This document shows, piece after piece, positions 15,347 to 23,095 of a stretch of DNA of 46,960 bases. The stretch's first letter is position 1. Each line of letters begins with the position of its first letter. Source of the DNA: an uncultured Oscillospiraceae bacterium (GTDB lineage: Bacteria; Bacillota; Clostridia; Oscillospirales; Oscillospiraceae); the NCBI GenBank assembly GCA_910579965.1, contig CAJTWF010000019.1, positions 1 to 46,960 on the forward strand. Direction: 5' to 3'. The position numbers and the translations under genes are program-made. The notes beneath the pieces are model-generated. The model did not search any database and was not told where the DNA came from. It worked only from the letters and a program-made list of their open reading frames with translations.

Positions 15347-15919
15347 TCAGTCCTCCTGTGATTGTGATTTGCCCAGCAGCCGCCGGACATGGGACAGGGT
15401 GTACAGGGTCAGGCTCAGCAGGATGGCCGCCGCCCCTGCCGCCGCCAGCAGGGCCGAGATCTCCGCCGGGATCTGGTACCAGACCACGTGGATCAGAATG
15501 ACCCCGTAGAGAACGCAGGCAGCCAGCTTTCCGTGCCAGGCCGCGCTGTGGACCTGGCCGGTGTGCCGGATGACCAGCACCCCCAGCACCGCCATGACGG
15601 TCTCCTTGCATACCAGCACCCCCAGCACCCACCACATGGCCTCAAACCGGGTCAGCAGGCACCCCAGGGCTGCCGCCTGGGTCAGCTTGTCCGCCACCGG
15701 GTCCAGCACCTTCCCCAGATCGCTGACCATATGGAACCGCCGGGCGATATATCCGTCCGCCACGTCCGTGGCCCCGCTGAGAAGCAGCACCCCGGCGGTG
15801 AGGGGGTAGTTTCCCGCCCCGCAGTAGAGCGCCGCCATCACCGGCACCAGCAGGATCCGAAAGGCAGAGAGCAGGTTCGGGATGGTCAGCGCCCGCCTTC
15901 TTTTGTCCATTTCCGCCAT
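15347..15919 (-). CDS. CDP-alcohol phosphatidyltransferase (PgsA-like)
   Basis: This 190-residue membrane enzyme transfers a phosphatidyl group from CDP-diacylglycerol to an alcohol. The full family signature is present as Asp52, Asp55-Gly56, Ala59-Arg60, Gly69, Asp73 and Asp77 in TDVADGYIARRFHMVSDLGK followed by VLDPVADK. Hydrophobic segments surround it. The N-terminal IPNLLSAFRILLVPVM is typical of phosphatidylglycerophosphate synthase, which is the likeliest role, but cardiolipin-type or inositol substrates cannot be excluded. It is the first gene of a two-gene operon with the CPBP protease. Confidence 0.9.
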   Translation of the reverse strand: MAEMDKRRRALTIPNLLSAFRILLVPVMAALYCGAGNYPLTAGVLLLSGATDVADGYIARRFHMVSDLGKVLDPVADKLTQAAALGCLLTRFEAMWWVLGVLVCKETVMAVLGVLVIRHTGQVHSAAWHGKLAACVLYGVILIHVVWYQIPAEISALLAAAGAAAILLSLTLYTLSHVRRLLGKSQSQED

Positions 15920-15965
15920 GGCCTCCTCCGTCTTGTCCAGGCCGCGCCTGGAGGGTTTTTGCTAT

Positions 15966-15994
15966 ACTATAGCCCAGCATTCCCCCAGCGTCAA
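15966..15994 (-). promoter_or_regulatory. Promoter of the phosphatidyltransferase operon
   Basis: Minus-strand TTGACG (15994-15989) and TATAGT (15971-15966) are separated by 17 bp, about 45 bases before the start codon. Confidence 0.7.
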
Positions 15995-16073
15995 CCCCGG
16001 CAGGAGAATTTTAAGGAAATCGCAAACAATTCTTCCGCTTTCCCTCCGCCGCCCGGCCACGGCGCCGCGCCCC

Positions 16074-16102
16074 TTGCCCCCGGGGGAAAAACGTGCTAAA
16101 AT
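16074..16102 (+). promoter_or_regulatory. Promoter of pepF
   Basis: TTGCCC (16074-16079) and TAAAAT (16097-16102) are spaced 17 bp apart and lie about 50 bases before the pepF start. The promoter is divergent from the phosphatidyltransferase promoter. Confidence 0.6.
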
Positions 16103-16150
16103 AGAGGCCGCCGGCGCGGGAGAATGTCCGCGCCAGAAAGGATGGAGACC

Positions 16151-17953
16151 ATGAAGCATGTATTGACCATCAAAAAGAGAAGCGAGCAGAATCCGGCGGA
16201 CTGCTGGAGCGTCGAGGATCTGTTTCCCAGCGATCAGGCCTGGGAGGAGGCCTTCGCGGCCTGCCAGAGCCTGCCGGAGGAGCTGGGGGCCTGCCGGGGG
16301 CGGCTGGGAACGTCGGCCCAGGCCCTCTTTGACTACCTGGAGCTGGGGGAGCGGGCGGACCGGCAGGTGGACCGGGTGCGGACCTACGCCTCCCTGCGCC
16401 GGGACGAGGACACCGCCAACCCGGTCTACCAGGACATGATGGGCCGGGCGGTCACCTTCCTGGTCCAGCTCAGCAGCGCCCTGGCCTTTGAGGACCCCGA
16501 GCTGGCGGCCATCCCGGAGGAGACCCTGGACGCCTTCTATGCAGATCTCCCCGCCCTGGAGAAGTACCGCCGGTATCTCACCAGGGCCCGCTCCCAGAGG
16601 GCCCACATCCTCTCCCCGGCGGAGGAGAAGCTGCTGGCCGGCGCCGGGGAGGTGGGCGGATTCCCGGGGGAGATCTTCAACAGCTTCATTGACGCGGACC
16701 TGAAATTCCCCCCTGTGGCCGACAGCCAGGGCCGGGAGCATCCGCTGACCAACGGCTCCTATATCTCCCTTCTGGAGAGCGGCGACAGGACCCTGCGGAA
16801 AAACGCCTTCCACGCCCTCTACGCCGCCTACGGCGGCAGCCGCAACGCCCTGGCCGCCATGCTGCGCGGCTCCGTGACCAAGGACCTGTTCTACTCCCGG
16901 TCCCGGAGGTACGAGAGCACCCTGGCCAGCGCCATGGCCCTGTCGGAGGTGCCGGAGGCGGTGTACCACAGCCTCATCGGCACGGTCCACCGGAACATGG
17001 ACAAGATGTACCGCTATATGGCCCTGCGCAAGCGGGCCCTGGGGCTGGAGACGCTGCACATGTACGATCTCTTCGTCCCCATCGTCCCCGCCTCCCAGCG
17101 GACCATCCCCTTCTCCCAGGCCCGGGAGGAGGTGCTGGAGGCGGTGGGGGTCCTGGGGGAGGACTACCGGCGCATCGCCGCCTCCGGCTTTGAGGCCCGC
17201 TGGATGGATATCTATGAGAACGAGGGCAAGCGCAGCGGGGCCTACTCCTGCGGCTGCGCCGTCCACCCCTATATTCTCCTCAACCACAAGGACGATCTCC
17301 ACAGCGAGTTTACCCTGGCCCACGAGCTGGGTCACGCCATGCACTCCTATCTCAGCAACCGCAGCCAGCCCCCGGTGTACGCAGGATACGTCCTCTTTGT
17401 GGCGGAGGTGGCCTCCACCTGCAACGAGGCCCTGCTCATGCGCCGCCTGCTGGAAAAGACAGAGGACCGGCAGCAGCGGGCGGTGCTCATCAACTACTTC
17501 CTGGAGCAGTTCCGCACCACCCTGTACCGCCAGACCATGTTTGCGGAGTTTGAGCTGGACATCCACCGGATGGTCCAGGCCGGGGAGATTCTCACCGCCC
17601 AGCGGCTGTGCGAGACCTACTACCGGCTCAACCAGCTCTACTACGGCGATCACGTGGAGGTGGACCGGGACATCGAGATGGAGTGGGCCCGCATTCCCCA
17701 CTTCTACCGCCGGTTCTACGTCTACCAGTACGCCACCGGCTTCTCCGCGGCCATGGCCCTCTCGGAGCGCATCCTCACCGGCGGTCCGGAGGCGGCGGCG
17801 GACTACCTGCGGTTTTTGAGCGGCGGCTGCTCCACGGATCCGGTGTCCCTGCTGAAGCTGGCGGGGGTGGACATGAGCACGCCCCAGCCGGTGCAGGACG
17901 CCCTGGACCTCTTCGGCCGCCTGACAGAGGAGCTGGAGGACCTGCTGGCATGA
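16151..17953 (+). CDS. pepF: Oligoendopeptidase F (M3 family metallopeptidase)
   Basis: This 600-residue cytoplasmic zinc peptidase cleaves short peptides. The N-terminal oligoendopeptidase domain covers about residues 100-190. The M3 catalytic domain contains the zinc motif HELGHAMHSY, with His391, Glu392 and His395, followed by ASTCNEALLMRRLLE, where the third ligand Glu is expected. The C-terminal FYVYQYATGFSAA segment is typical of PepF. I chose ATG 16151 because AGGATGGAG is well placed; an ATG nine bases earlier is possible. The stop overlaps the start of the radical SAM gene. Confidence 0.95.
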   Translation: MKHVLTIKKRSEQNPADCWSVEDLFPSDQAWEEAFAACQSLPEELGACRGRLGTSAQALFDYLELGERADRQVDRVRTYASLRRDEDTANPVYQDMMGRAVTFLVQLSSALAFEDPELAAIPEETLDAFYADLPALEKYRRYLTRARSQRAHILSPAEEKLLAGAGEVGGFPGEIFNSFIDADLKFPPVADSQGREHPLTNGSYISLLESGDRTLRKNAFHALYAAYGGSRNALAAMLRGSVTKDLFYSRSRRYESTLASAMALSEVPEAVYHSLIGTVHRNMDKMYRYMALRKRALGLETLHMYDLFVPIVPASQRTIPFSQAREEVLEAVGVLGEDYRRIAASGFEARWMDIYENEGKRSGAYSCGCAVHPYILLNHKDDLHSEFTLAHELGHAMHSYLSNRSQPPVYAGYVLFVAEVASTCNEALLMRRLLEKTEDRQQRAVLINYFLEQFRTTLYRQTMFAEFELDIHRMVQAGEILTAQRLCETYYRLNQLYYGDHVEVDRDIEMEWARIPHFYRRFYVYQYATGFSAAMALSERILTGGPEAAADYLRFLSGGCSTDPVSLLKLAGVDMSTPQPVQDALDLFGRLTEELEDLLA

Positions 17954-18819
17954 TCTGCACCCTCTGCCCCCGCCGGTGCGCCGCCCTGCGCACGGAGACT
18001 GCCGGGGAGGGCTTCTGCGCCATGCCCAGCGCCCCGGTGGTGGCCCGGGCCATGCTCCACCGCTGGGAGGAGCCCTGCCTGAGCGGGACCAGGGGCAGCG
18101 GGGCGGTGTTCTTCTCCGGGTGCGTGCTGGGGTGCGTGTACTGCCAGAACGGGCGGATCAGCCGGGAGGGGTTCGGCAGGACCGTGTCTGTCCCCCGGCT
18201 GCGGGAGATCTTCCTGGAGCTCATCGCCCAGGGAGCCCACAACATTGATCTGGTGAGTCCCACCCCCTTCGCCCCCGCCATCCGGGAGGCCCTGGAGGAG
18301 CCCCTGCCGGTTCCGGTGGTGTGGAACACCGGGGGCTACGAGCGGGTGGAGACCCTGCGGAGCCTGGAGGGCCGGGTCCAGATCTGGCTGCCGGACATGA
18401 AGTACGCGGACCGGGCCCTGGCGGAGCGGTACAGCGGCGCGGCGGACTACTTCGAGGCCGCCTCCGCCGCCATTGTGGAGATGCACCGGCAGGCGGGGGA
18501 CTACGTGATAGAGGACGGGCTGCTGCGGCGGGGGGTGGTGATCCGCCACCTGCTGCTGCCCGGGGCCCTGGACAACGCCAAGGCGGTGATGGACTGGTTG
18601 TCAAAAACCTTCCGCCCGGGGCAGGTCCTCTTCTCCCTCATGGCCCAGTACACCCCCCAGCCCGGAGCGGAGGGCTCCCTGGCCCGGCGGGTGCGGGGCG
18701 GGGAGTACCGGGCCGCCGCGGCCTACATGGAAAACCTGGGCATCACGGACGGCTACTGCCAGGACCTCTCCTCCGCCCGGGAGGAGTACACCCCGGCCTT
18801 TGATTTGCAGGGGGTATAG
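17950..18819 (+). CDS. PflX-like radical SAM protein
   Basis: This 289-residue protein has the radical SAM cluster ligands Cys58, Cys62 and Cys65 in FFSGCVLGCVYCQN. An N-terminal Cys-rich segment (CTLCPRRCAALR, then GFCAMP) may hold a further metal site. This layout is that of the PflX group of uncharacterised pyruvate-formate-lyase-activase-like proteins. NTGGYE and VQIWLPDMKY are family strands. The substrate is unknown, and no glycyl-radical enzyme lies nearby. The ATG at 17950 overlaps the pepF stop (ATGA), so the two genes are co-transcribed. Confidence 0.9.
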   Translation: MICTLCPRRCAALRTETAGEGFCAMPSAPVVARAMLHRWEEPCLSGTRGSGAVFFSGCVLGCVYCQNGRISREGFGRTVSVPRLREIFLELIAQGAHNIDLVSPTPFAPAIREALEEPLPVPVVWNTGGYERVETLRSLEGRVQIWLPDMKYADRALAERYSGAADYFEAASAAIVEMHRQAGDYVIEDGLLRRGVVIRHLLLPGALDNAKAVMDWLSKTFRPGQVLFSLMAQYTPQPGAEGSLARRVRGGEYRAAAAYMENLGITDGYCQDLSSAREEYTPAFDLQGV

Positions 18820-18844
18820 CGGGGCGTTTCCTGACAAAAGTCCA

Positions 18845-19045
18845 TCAGTCGAAAATAAACAGCTCTTCAATGGGCGCCTCAACCGCCCTTGAAATGTCAA
18901 TCGCCAATTTCAGAGAGGGGTTGTACTGCGCCTTTTCCAGCCGCATGATGGTTTCCCGGCGCACCCCCACCTGCGCGGCCAGCTGCTCCTGGGTCAGCTC
19001 CTTCAGCTGACGGTACTTTTTTAACCGGCACTCAAACAAGGCCAT
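18845..19045 (-). CDS. Small XRE-type helix-turn-helix regulator
   Basis: This 66-residue protein is essentially a single HTH_3 domain: LKKYRQLKELTQEQLAAQVGVRRETIMRLEKAQYNPS, then LAIDISRAVEAPIEELF. It starts 3 bases after the DUF3796 gene. Pairs of this tiny regulator with a multi-span DUF protein are common in Firmicutes, and the HTH usually represses its own operon. The palindrome at 19736-19751 is a candidate operator. Confidence 0.9.
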   Translation of the reverse strand: MALFECRLKKYRQLKELTQEQLAAQVGVRRETIMRLEKAQYNPSLKLAIDISRAVEAPIEELFIFD

Positions 19046-19048
19046 TCC

Positions 19049-19717
19049 TTACGCCTCGCCTTCCTCCATGTGATCGTCGTGGTCATAGCGGTACAGCAGA
19101 TATTCCTGGAGAAAAATGCCCAGCGCCAGGGTGAGGGACAGCACAATGATGACAGCCATCAGGGTGTATTCCATACTGCCGAACAGCTTCCCCCGGCAGA
19201 GAATAATCAATACGATCAGAGTGATTTTGAATGTGATTTTGTACGAGGTCAGCTGGGCGCGGACGGCATTTTCCCGGAAGCGTTCATCCATAAAGGTACC
19301 GGACATCTTGCCTTCATAGAAAAATCCAAAAAAGCCGAAGAACAGGAGGAACACAAAGGGGGACACATCGCCGGTGATGGAATAGGTCCAGAAACCGGCA
19401 AAGCCCAAAAATCCCAGCAGCCCCAGAAGCCCCAGCTTGGGATTGAGCCTGCGGGTTGTGTTTGACGCCGCAGGGTCTCTCTGCTTTTTCCCGATGCTGA
19501 TAAAAAGCCGGATAAACAGGGCAAGCACGTAGACGCAGGCGAGCAGGATGGAGACGATCATGGGAAGATCCCTCGGGGTGAAGGCGTAGCTTTCAAAGTC
19601 CATCAGAACAACCAGCCGCGAATCGTTAAATGTGACAGCGTACCAGACTGAGAGCAGCACCGCCGCGATGCAGAAAATCCCACAGCCAACCCAGACCCTT
19701 ACCGAATTCTTTTTCAT
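19049..19717 (-). CDS. DUF3796 family membrane protein
   Basis: This 222-residue protein has about five membrane spans. It carries the characteristic NPKLGLLGLLGFLGFAGF run and a FFGFFGFFYEGKMSGTF segment of DUF3796 proteins, followed by DERFRENAVRAQL. No enzymatic motif is visible. Expression with an HTH regulator suggests a stress-sensing or signalling role, but its function is not known. The start ATG follows TTGGAGGCGCAAT, a strong ribosome site. Confidence 0.85.
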   Translation of the reverse strand: MKKNSVRVWVGCGIFCIAAVLLSVWYAVTFNDSRLVVLMDFESYAFTPRDLPMIVSILLACVYVLALFIRLFISIGKKQRDPAASNTTRRLNPKLGLLGLLGFLGFAGFWTYSITGDVSPFVFLLFFGFFGFFYEGKMSGTFMDERFRENAVRAQLTSYKITFKITLIVLIILCRGKLFGSMEYTLMAVIIVLSLTLALGIFLQEYLLYRYDHDDHMEEGEA

Positions 19718-19735
19718 ATTGCGCCTCCAATTAAT

Positions 19736-19791
19736 GAGATGTATTCATCTCTTTATAGGACAAATATATCACTACCTGCTCTGCATGTCAA
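19736..19791 (-). promoter_or_regulatory. Promoter and candidate operator of the DUF3796-HTH operon
   Basis: Minus-strand TTGACA (19791-19786) and TATATT (19768-19763) are 17 bp apart. The perfect palindrome GAGATGTATTCATCTC (19736-19751) lies just downstream of the -10 box, where bound repressor would block polymerase. Confidence 0.75.
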
Positions 19792-19984
19792 TATGGAAAT
19801 GAGAAATATTTAGGCCCTTTTGAAAGAAGCGTTGTTAGAATATAACTCCGGTGATTTTTACAGAGGAACATTGATATGACAGATATCCTGTGCTGTAATC
19901 GGCCCAACAAATCTCAATTTGAGGAGAAACCGCTATGATATTATATCATGGAAGTAACACCGGAAATATAAAAGTATTAAAACC

Positions 19985-20351
19985 AATTTGCAAATACTTC
20001 GTTATGGAATCCACGCTTTCGAATTTCTTTCCAAATCTGTTCAATAGGGTTCATTTCAGGCGTATATGGTGGCAAGGCACACCGGGACGAATCCCTTTTT
20101 CACACCAGCAGTATTTGGGCTTGTTGATCCGCCCAAATCCAGCCTCATTCCGAAACACTAACCGAATCGTCTTTCCGCTGTGGATCACTTTCAACTCCTG
20201 GACATTTATCCTTATTTTCCCTGCGTTTTTGCTCTATCGCTTTTATTTCTTCCTCACTAAATTGACATCTGCCAGCCATTTTCATCTCCCAGATTTATTT
20301 TACCATATCCTCCGCCTAATTTAAATGATTTTATCAAGAAATAGTATAAAA
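19985..20351 (-). mobile_element. Internally deleted IS630-family remnant
   Basis: Reading from 20351 down, the terminal repeat is followed by an N-terminal transposase piece (MAGRCQFSEEEIKAIEQKRR). The sequence then jumps to VIHSGKTIRL-like text, FGRINKPKYCW, and finally MNPIEQIWKEIRKRGFHNEVF. At least two internal deletions are evident. The second lies at ATATGGTGG, a 9-bp word that occurs twice, flanking the missing segment, in the related copy at 46.45-46.55 kb. Its insertion truncated the relaxase/sigma pseudogene, whose frame runs into this element. No gene is seen in 19792-19984. Confidence 0.8.
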
Positions 20352-21270
20352 CGGGGGGCCTATGCGTACAAGTTTCCCGCTGGGTTGTTAGTGGGGAGGC
20401 TTGTCCCTCCTCACCTGTCAGGCGGTTTTTCCGTGTTTTCGGATGCACCTCAACGAGAAAAATCCAAATTTTTTTCAACCTCCGCAGGCCCTTATTGATT
20501 GTATCCCGGACGTTTCGCTCCTCCATGTCCTCGGCCTCGGCAATCTGGCTCACGGCCCGGCCCAGGATGAAGCGGGCGTAGACGCGCCGGGCCTGGACGG
20601 GCGGGAGACGGCCAAGAGCGGCATAGAGGGCGGCGCGGTCCTCGGCCAGTTCCATAGTCTCCTCCGGGTTCAGCGGGAGGTAGGTCACGTCGGCCTCAAA
20701 GCCGGGGGTCCCGTCCAGGGAGCACTCGTCATGGTCCTGCTTGCGCCGCTTGTAGCTGTCGCACATACGGCCCCCGATGGAGAGGGTCACGGCGATCTCC
20801 TCCGACACTTCCAGGGTGACGCACTCGGTCAGGTGGGGGTAGTAGTTGTTCAATTTCCGGGTGCAGTCAAGGGTGGTGGAATTGTAGTAAATATGGACGT
20901 GGGGGTGGGGCCGGTCCGCATGGGACACCACAAAGAAAGCGTGTTTCCCCTTGGTACAGCGCATCGCCATCTCATAGCCGATGTTCAGCGCCTCCTCCGG
21001 GTCCAGCTCCCCAGGGGGGAAGGGTTGGCGGATCTGATAGCACAGCACATCGGCGTCCCGCTTTTGCTCCCGGCCTGTAATGGTTTTGTACCGGGCCTTG
21101 CTCAGAAGAAATTCGCTGCCGGCGGTGAGGGGGGCGCACTCGTAGGAGCGGACCAGGGCCCCGTCCAGGGTCTTTTCCGGGTTCTGGCCGTAGTCGAAGC
21201 GGTCCGACAGAGAGGCCAGGATCGACTTGTCCCCGCTGATATGGTGGGTTATGAGACGGGCCGTCGCCAG
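20257..21270 (-). pseudogene. MobA-type relaxase fragment joined to a sigma-70-like fragment
   Basis: The open frame starts LATARLITHHISGDKSILAS with a CTG where the relaxase ATG is expected. It continues DYGQNPEKT, SEFLLSKARYKTITGREQK, and the metal-binding HPHVHIYYNSTTLDCTRKL of MobA relaxases. It then switches directly to NNYYPHLTECVTLEVSEE, DEC and RLPPVQARRVYARFILG, which belong to the small sigma-factor-like proteins of clostridial conjugative elements. The last 27 codons (FLIKSFKLGGG onward) are IS630 end sequence. So a deletion fused two genes and an IS replaced the tail. A shorter product could start at ATG 21048. I infer it is non-functional for transfer. Confidence 0.75.
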
Positions 21271-21276
21271 GGACAG

Positions 21277-21306
21277 CCGTGGGAGCGGCCTGGGCCGCTC
21301 CCACGG
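21277..21306. repeat. 30-bp perfect palindrome at a mob junction
   Basis: CCGTGGGAGCGGCC (21277-21290) and its exact complement (21293-21306) flank a central TG. It sits exactly between the truncated mobC and the relaxase fragment that has lost its start codon. It could be a terminator-like insertion or a repair scar; an oriT role is unlikely without a nick consensus. Confidence 0.65.
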
Positions 21307-21307
21307 G

Positions 21308-21412
21308 TCACAGGGCCACTACCCGGGCCATGCGCTCCTGGATTTGCCGCTGCTCCTCCGGCGTCACCGTGACATGAAGGTGAACAGAGCGGCGGCGCTT
21401 TTTTCCCGCCAC
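21308..21412 (-). pseudogene. Truncated MobC-like relaxosome protein
   Basis: From a GTG codon the 34-residue frame reads KKRRRSVHLHVTVTPEEQRQIQERMARV, the N-terminal ribbon-helix part of MobC relaxosome proteins, which are normally over 100 residues. It stops at the palindrome at 21277-21306. Its position between a small mob-associated protein and the relaxase matches the order in mobilizable elements. Confidence 0.65.
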
Positions 21413-21414
21413 GG

Positions 21415-21567
21415 CTATCGTCCGCCTCGGTCCGGGGCCTTCCTTTTGGGGCTGGGCGTGGCCTGCCGCCCCGCCTCCTGCATCTGCCGGGAAATGGAGG
21501 GTTTCTGCTCCATGTGTTTCCCCACAGCCAGGTTGTCCGTGGAGGGCCGCAGCTCATAGTCTGCCAT
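21415..21567 (-). CDS. Small protein of a decayed mobilizable element
   Basis: This 50-residue frame, MADYELRPSTDNLAVGKHM then EQKPSISRQMQEAG, ends in a basic tail (SPKRKAPDRGGR). I do not recognise a named domain. It is polar, has no membrane segment and lies directly upstream of mobC and mobA fragments, so it is probably an accessory gene of that element. AAAGG lies close to the ATG. Confidence 0.5.
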   Translation of the reverse strand: MADYELRPSTDNLAVGKHMEQKPSISRQMQEAGRQATPSPKRKAPDRGGR

Positions 21568-21909
21568 ATCCTTTTCCGACTCCGTTCAGATTTTTTGGGG
21601 TCTGAACGAAAGGGGAGCGGCAGCGGGGCCGGTGCCGCTGGCCTGGGGATACAAAAGCACCCGGACGGCGCAAGGCCATTCGGGTGCTGGGTGTAACATT
21701 ATGAGCCGTCAGAAAGTGACGGTTTTCGCGAGTCTGGGTGGAGTGCGCCGCTGCGGGGGTCAGGCTTTTTTTGACAAGTGCCTATCTATTCGCAATTGCA
21801 TGGCGGCATTCTCCTATATGCCGAGAAAGCAAATAGAAAGGCGGCGGCTTTAATAAACCGCCGCAGAAAATAAGCCCTAAATGGATAGAGCTTCTCTTAT
21901 TCGCTGAAA
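21568..21909. other. Gene-free edge of the mobilization remnant with hairpins
   Basis: No gene is seen. CGTTCAGA (21583-21590) pairs with TCTGAACG (21601-21608). GCGGCGG (21841-21847) pairs with CCGCCGC (21858-21864) and may serve as a terminator. The GC-rich mobile DNA ends here and the YxeA gene begins, so one border of the mobile element probably lies in this stretch. Confidence 0.5.
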
Positions 21910-22299
21910 TTACCCTTCATCATCCGATGGAGCAGAATAATGATTCTGTACTGCTGCCGGAAGCTCGTCATACTGTACCTCGCTCCAGTCCAGGACGCCC
22001 CGGACCGGCATGACGGTCAGACGAATAAAGGCCCCCTCCCGAAGTTCTCTGGATGTTCCAAAGGTGATCTCTTTTTCGCTCCCGTTTTCGTCATAGGACA
22101 GCAGCGTGTAGGAATAGGGCAGGTTGCCTTTGAAGTTAATGACGCCTCCGTTAGAATCCACCTGTTCCACCTTGGTGTTGTCGATCTGGGCGTAATACTC
22201 GGCGCTGCCGGAGCCGTAGAGAAACCATGCGCAAAAGCCGACCAGACCAATGAGAAAGACAGCAACGACGCCTATTATGATTTTCAATTTTTTCTTCAT
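21910..22299 (-). CDS. YxeA family small secreted/membrane-anchored protein
   Basis: This 129-residue protein has a Lys-rich start and one hydrophobic segment (about 5-25, IIIGVVAVFLIGLVGFCAWF). An extracytoplasmic domain follows with AEYYAQIDNTKVEQ, YSYTLLSYDENGSEKEITF and LREGAFIRLTV, as in YxeA/DUF1093. In Bacillus subtilis yxeA lies with the yxdJK two-component and yxdLM transporter genes, and here it likewise ends an ABC transporter operon facing a two-component system. The molecular role of YxeA is unknown. I chose ATG 22299 after AAGGGG; a GTG four codons upstream is possible. Confidence 0.8.
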   Translation of the reverse strand: MKKKLKIIIGVVAVFLIGLVGFCAWFLYGSGSAEYYAQIDNTKVEQVDSNGGVINFKGNLPYSYTLLSYDENGSEKEITFGTSRELREGAFIRLTVMPVRGVLDWSEVQYDELPAAVQNHYSAPSDDEG

Positions 22300-22314
22300 A
22301 TTGTTTGACACCCC

Positions 22315-23094
22315 TTACCAACCTTTTTTAGTGATGACCCGTTTGGGCTTTTTTGCTGTCTTTGGAGCCGCGCCTTTTTTTGCTGTCGCCACAAAAGCGG
22401 CGGCAATCAGCAGAGCGGCCAGCAAACTGAGCATACAAAGCAACGGATTCCAATGGACGGCCGCATCATAGCTGCGGTATCCGATCAGCCCCATGCTTGC
22501 GGTCACGGGATACACATTCGCCAAGGTCATGTTCCCCGCCGCGAACATCCCGCCGTAGCCGTAGACAAAGGCTACCACCGCTCCAATCAAGTGACCGTTT
22601 GGAATGCGGGCGGCGATGGCGATGACCGGCAGGACGGCGATATAGAGGAACAGGCAGTTGGCCGTGATCTGCAGCCCGGCCTGCATAACTGCTGGTAAAT
22701 CGCCGCCGGGAAATCCCAAAAGGGAGGATGCCATCACCGTGAACGCGGTGCTGACGATCCCCAGGAACAGGGAGAGCAGTCCACAGACGGCCAGCTTGCC
22801 AGCCAGCAGAGCGGGAAACGACAGGGGAACCGTCAGAATGTTTTTCAGCGTATCATCCGTTCCCTCCCGGCTGATGATATATCCGGTAATCAAAGCGATG
22901 CACATAGGGAAAATCGTTGTGATGTTGTTCTTCAGGATCTGCTCCACGAAAAAGGAGAAGGTCCATACACTTCCATCCTGGGCGGTGGTGGAGAAAACCG
23001 TAAGCAGGACGGACAGCAGCATCAGGAAAACCCCTGCCCAGACCATGTGATACCGTTTCAGTTTCCAAACTTCAGTTTTCAGCAGTACCAGCAT
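22315..23094 (-). CDS. ABC-2 type transporter permease (lantibiotic-immunity/bacitracin type)
   Basis: This 259-residue integral membrane protein has about six spans: an N-terminal cytoplasmic helix LLKTEVWKLKRYHMVW, a large loop FSFFVEQILKNNITTIFPM, and GYIISREGTDDTLKNILTVPLS, a segment typical of EpiG/MutE/BcrB-like permeases. It ends with a basic tail (KKGAAPKTAKKPKRVITKKGW). It is the second of two tandem permeases and begins 1 base after the first. With the ATPase it should form a heterodimeric pump that removes peptides from the membrane. ATG 23094 follows GGGGGAGA. Confidence 0.88.
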   Translation of the reverse strand: MLVLLKTEVWKLKRYHMVWAGVFLMLLSVLLTVFSTTAQDGSVWTFSFFVEQILKNNITTIFPMCIALITGYIISREGTDDTLKNILTVPLSFPALLAGKLAVCGLLSLFLGIVSTAFTVMASSLLGFPGGDLPAVMQAGLQITANCLFLYIAVLPVIAIAARIPNGHLIGAVVAFVYGYGGMFAAGNMTLANVYPVTASMGLIGYRSYDAAVHWNPLLCMLSLLAALLIAAAFVATAKKGAAPKTAKKPKRVITKKGW

Positions 23095-23095
23095 C

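Noticed and set aside
21583..21608. CGTTCAGA/TCTGAACG hairpin considered as oriT of the mobilizable remnant
   Set aside because: Its position upstream of the mob genes fits, but I cannot see a nick-site consensus, so it is noted only as a hairpin.
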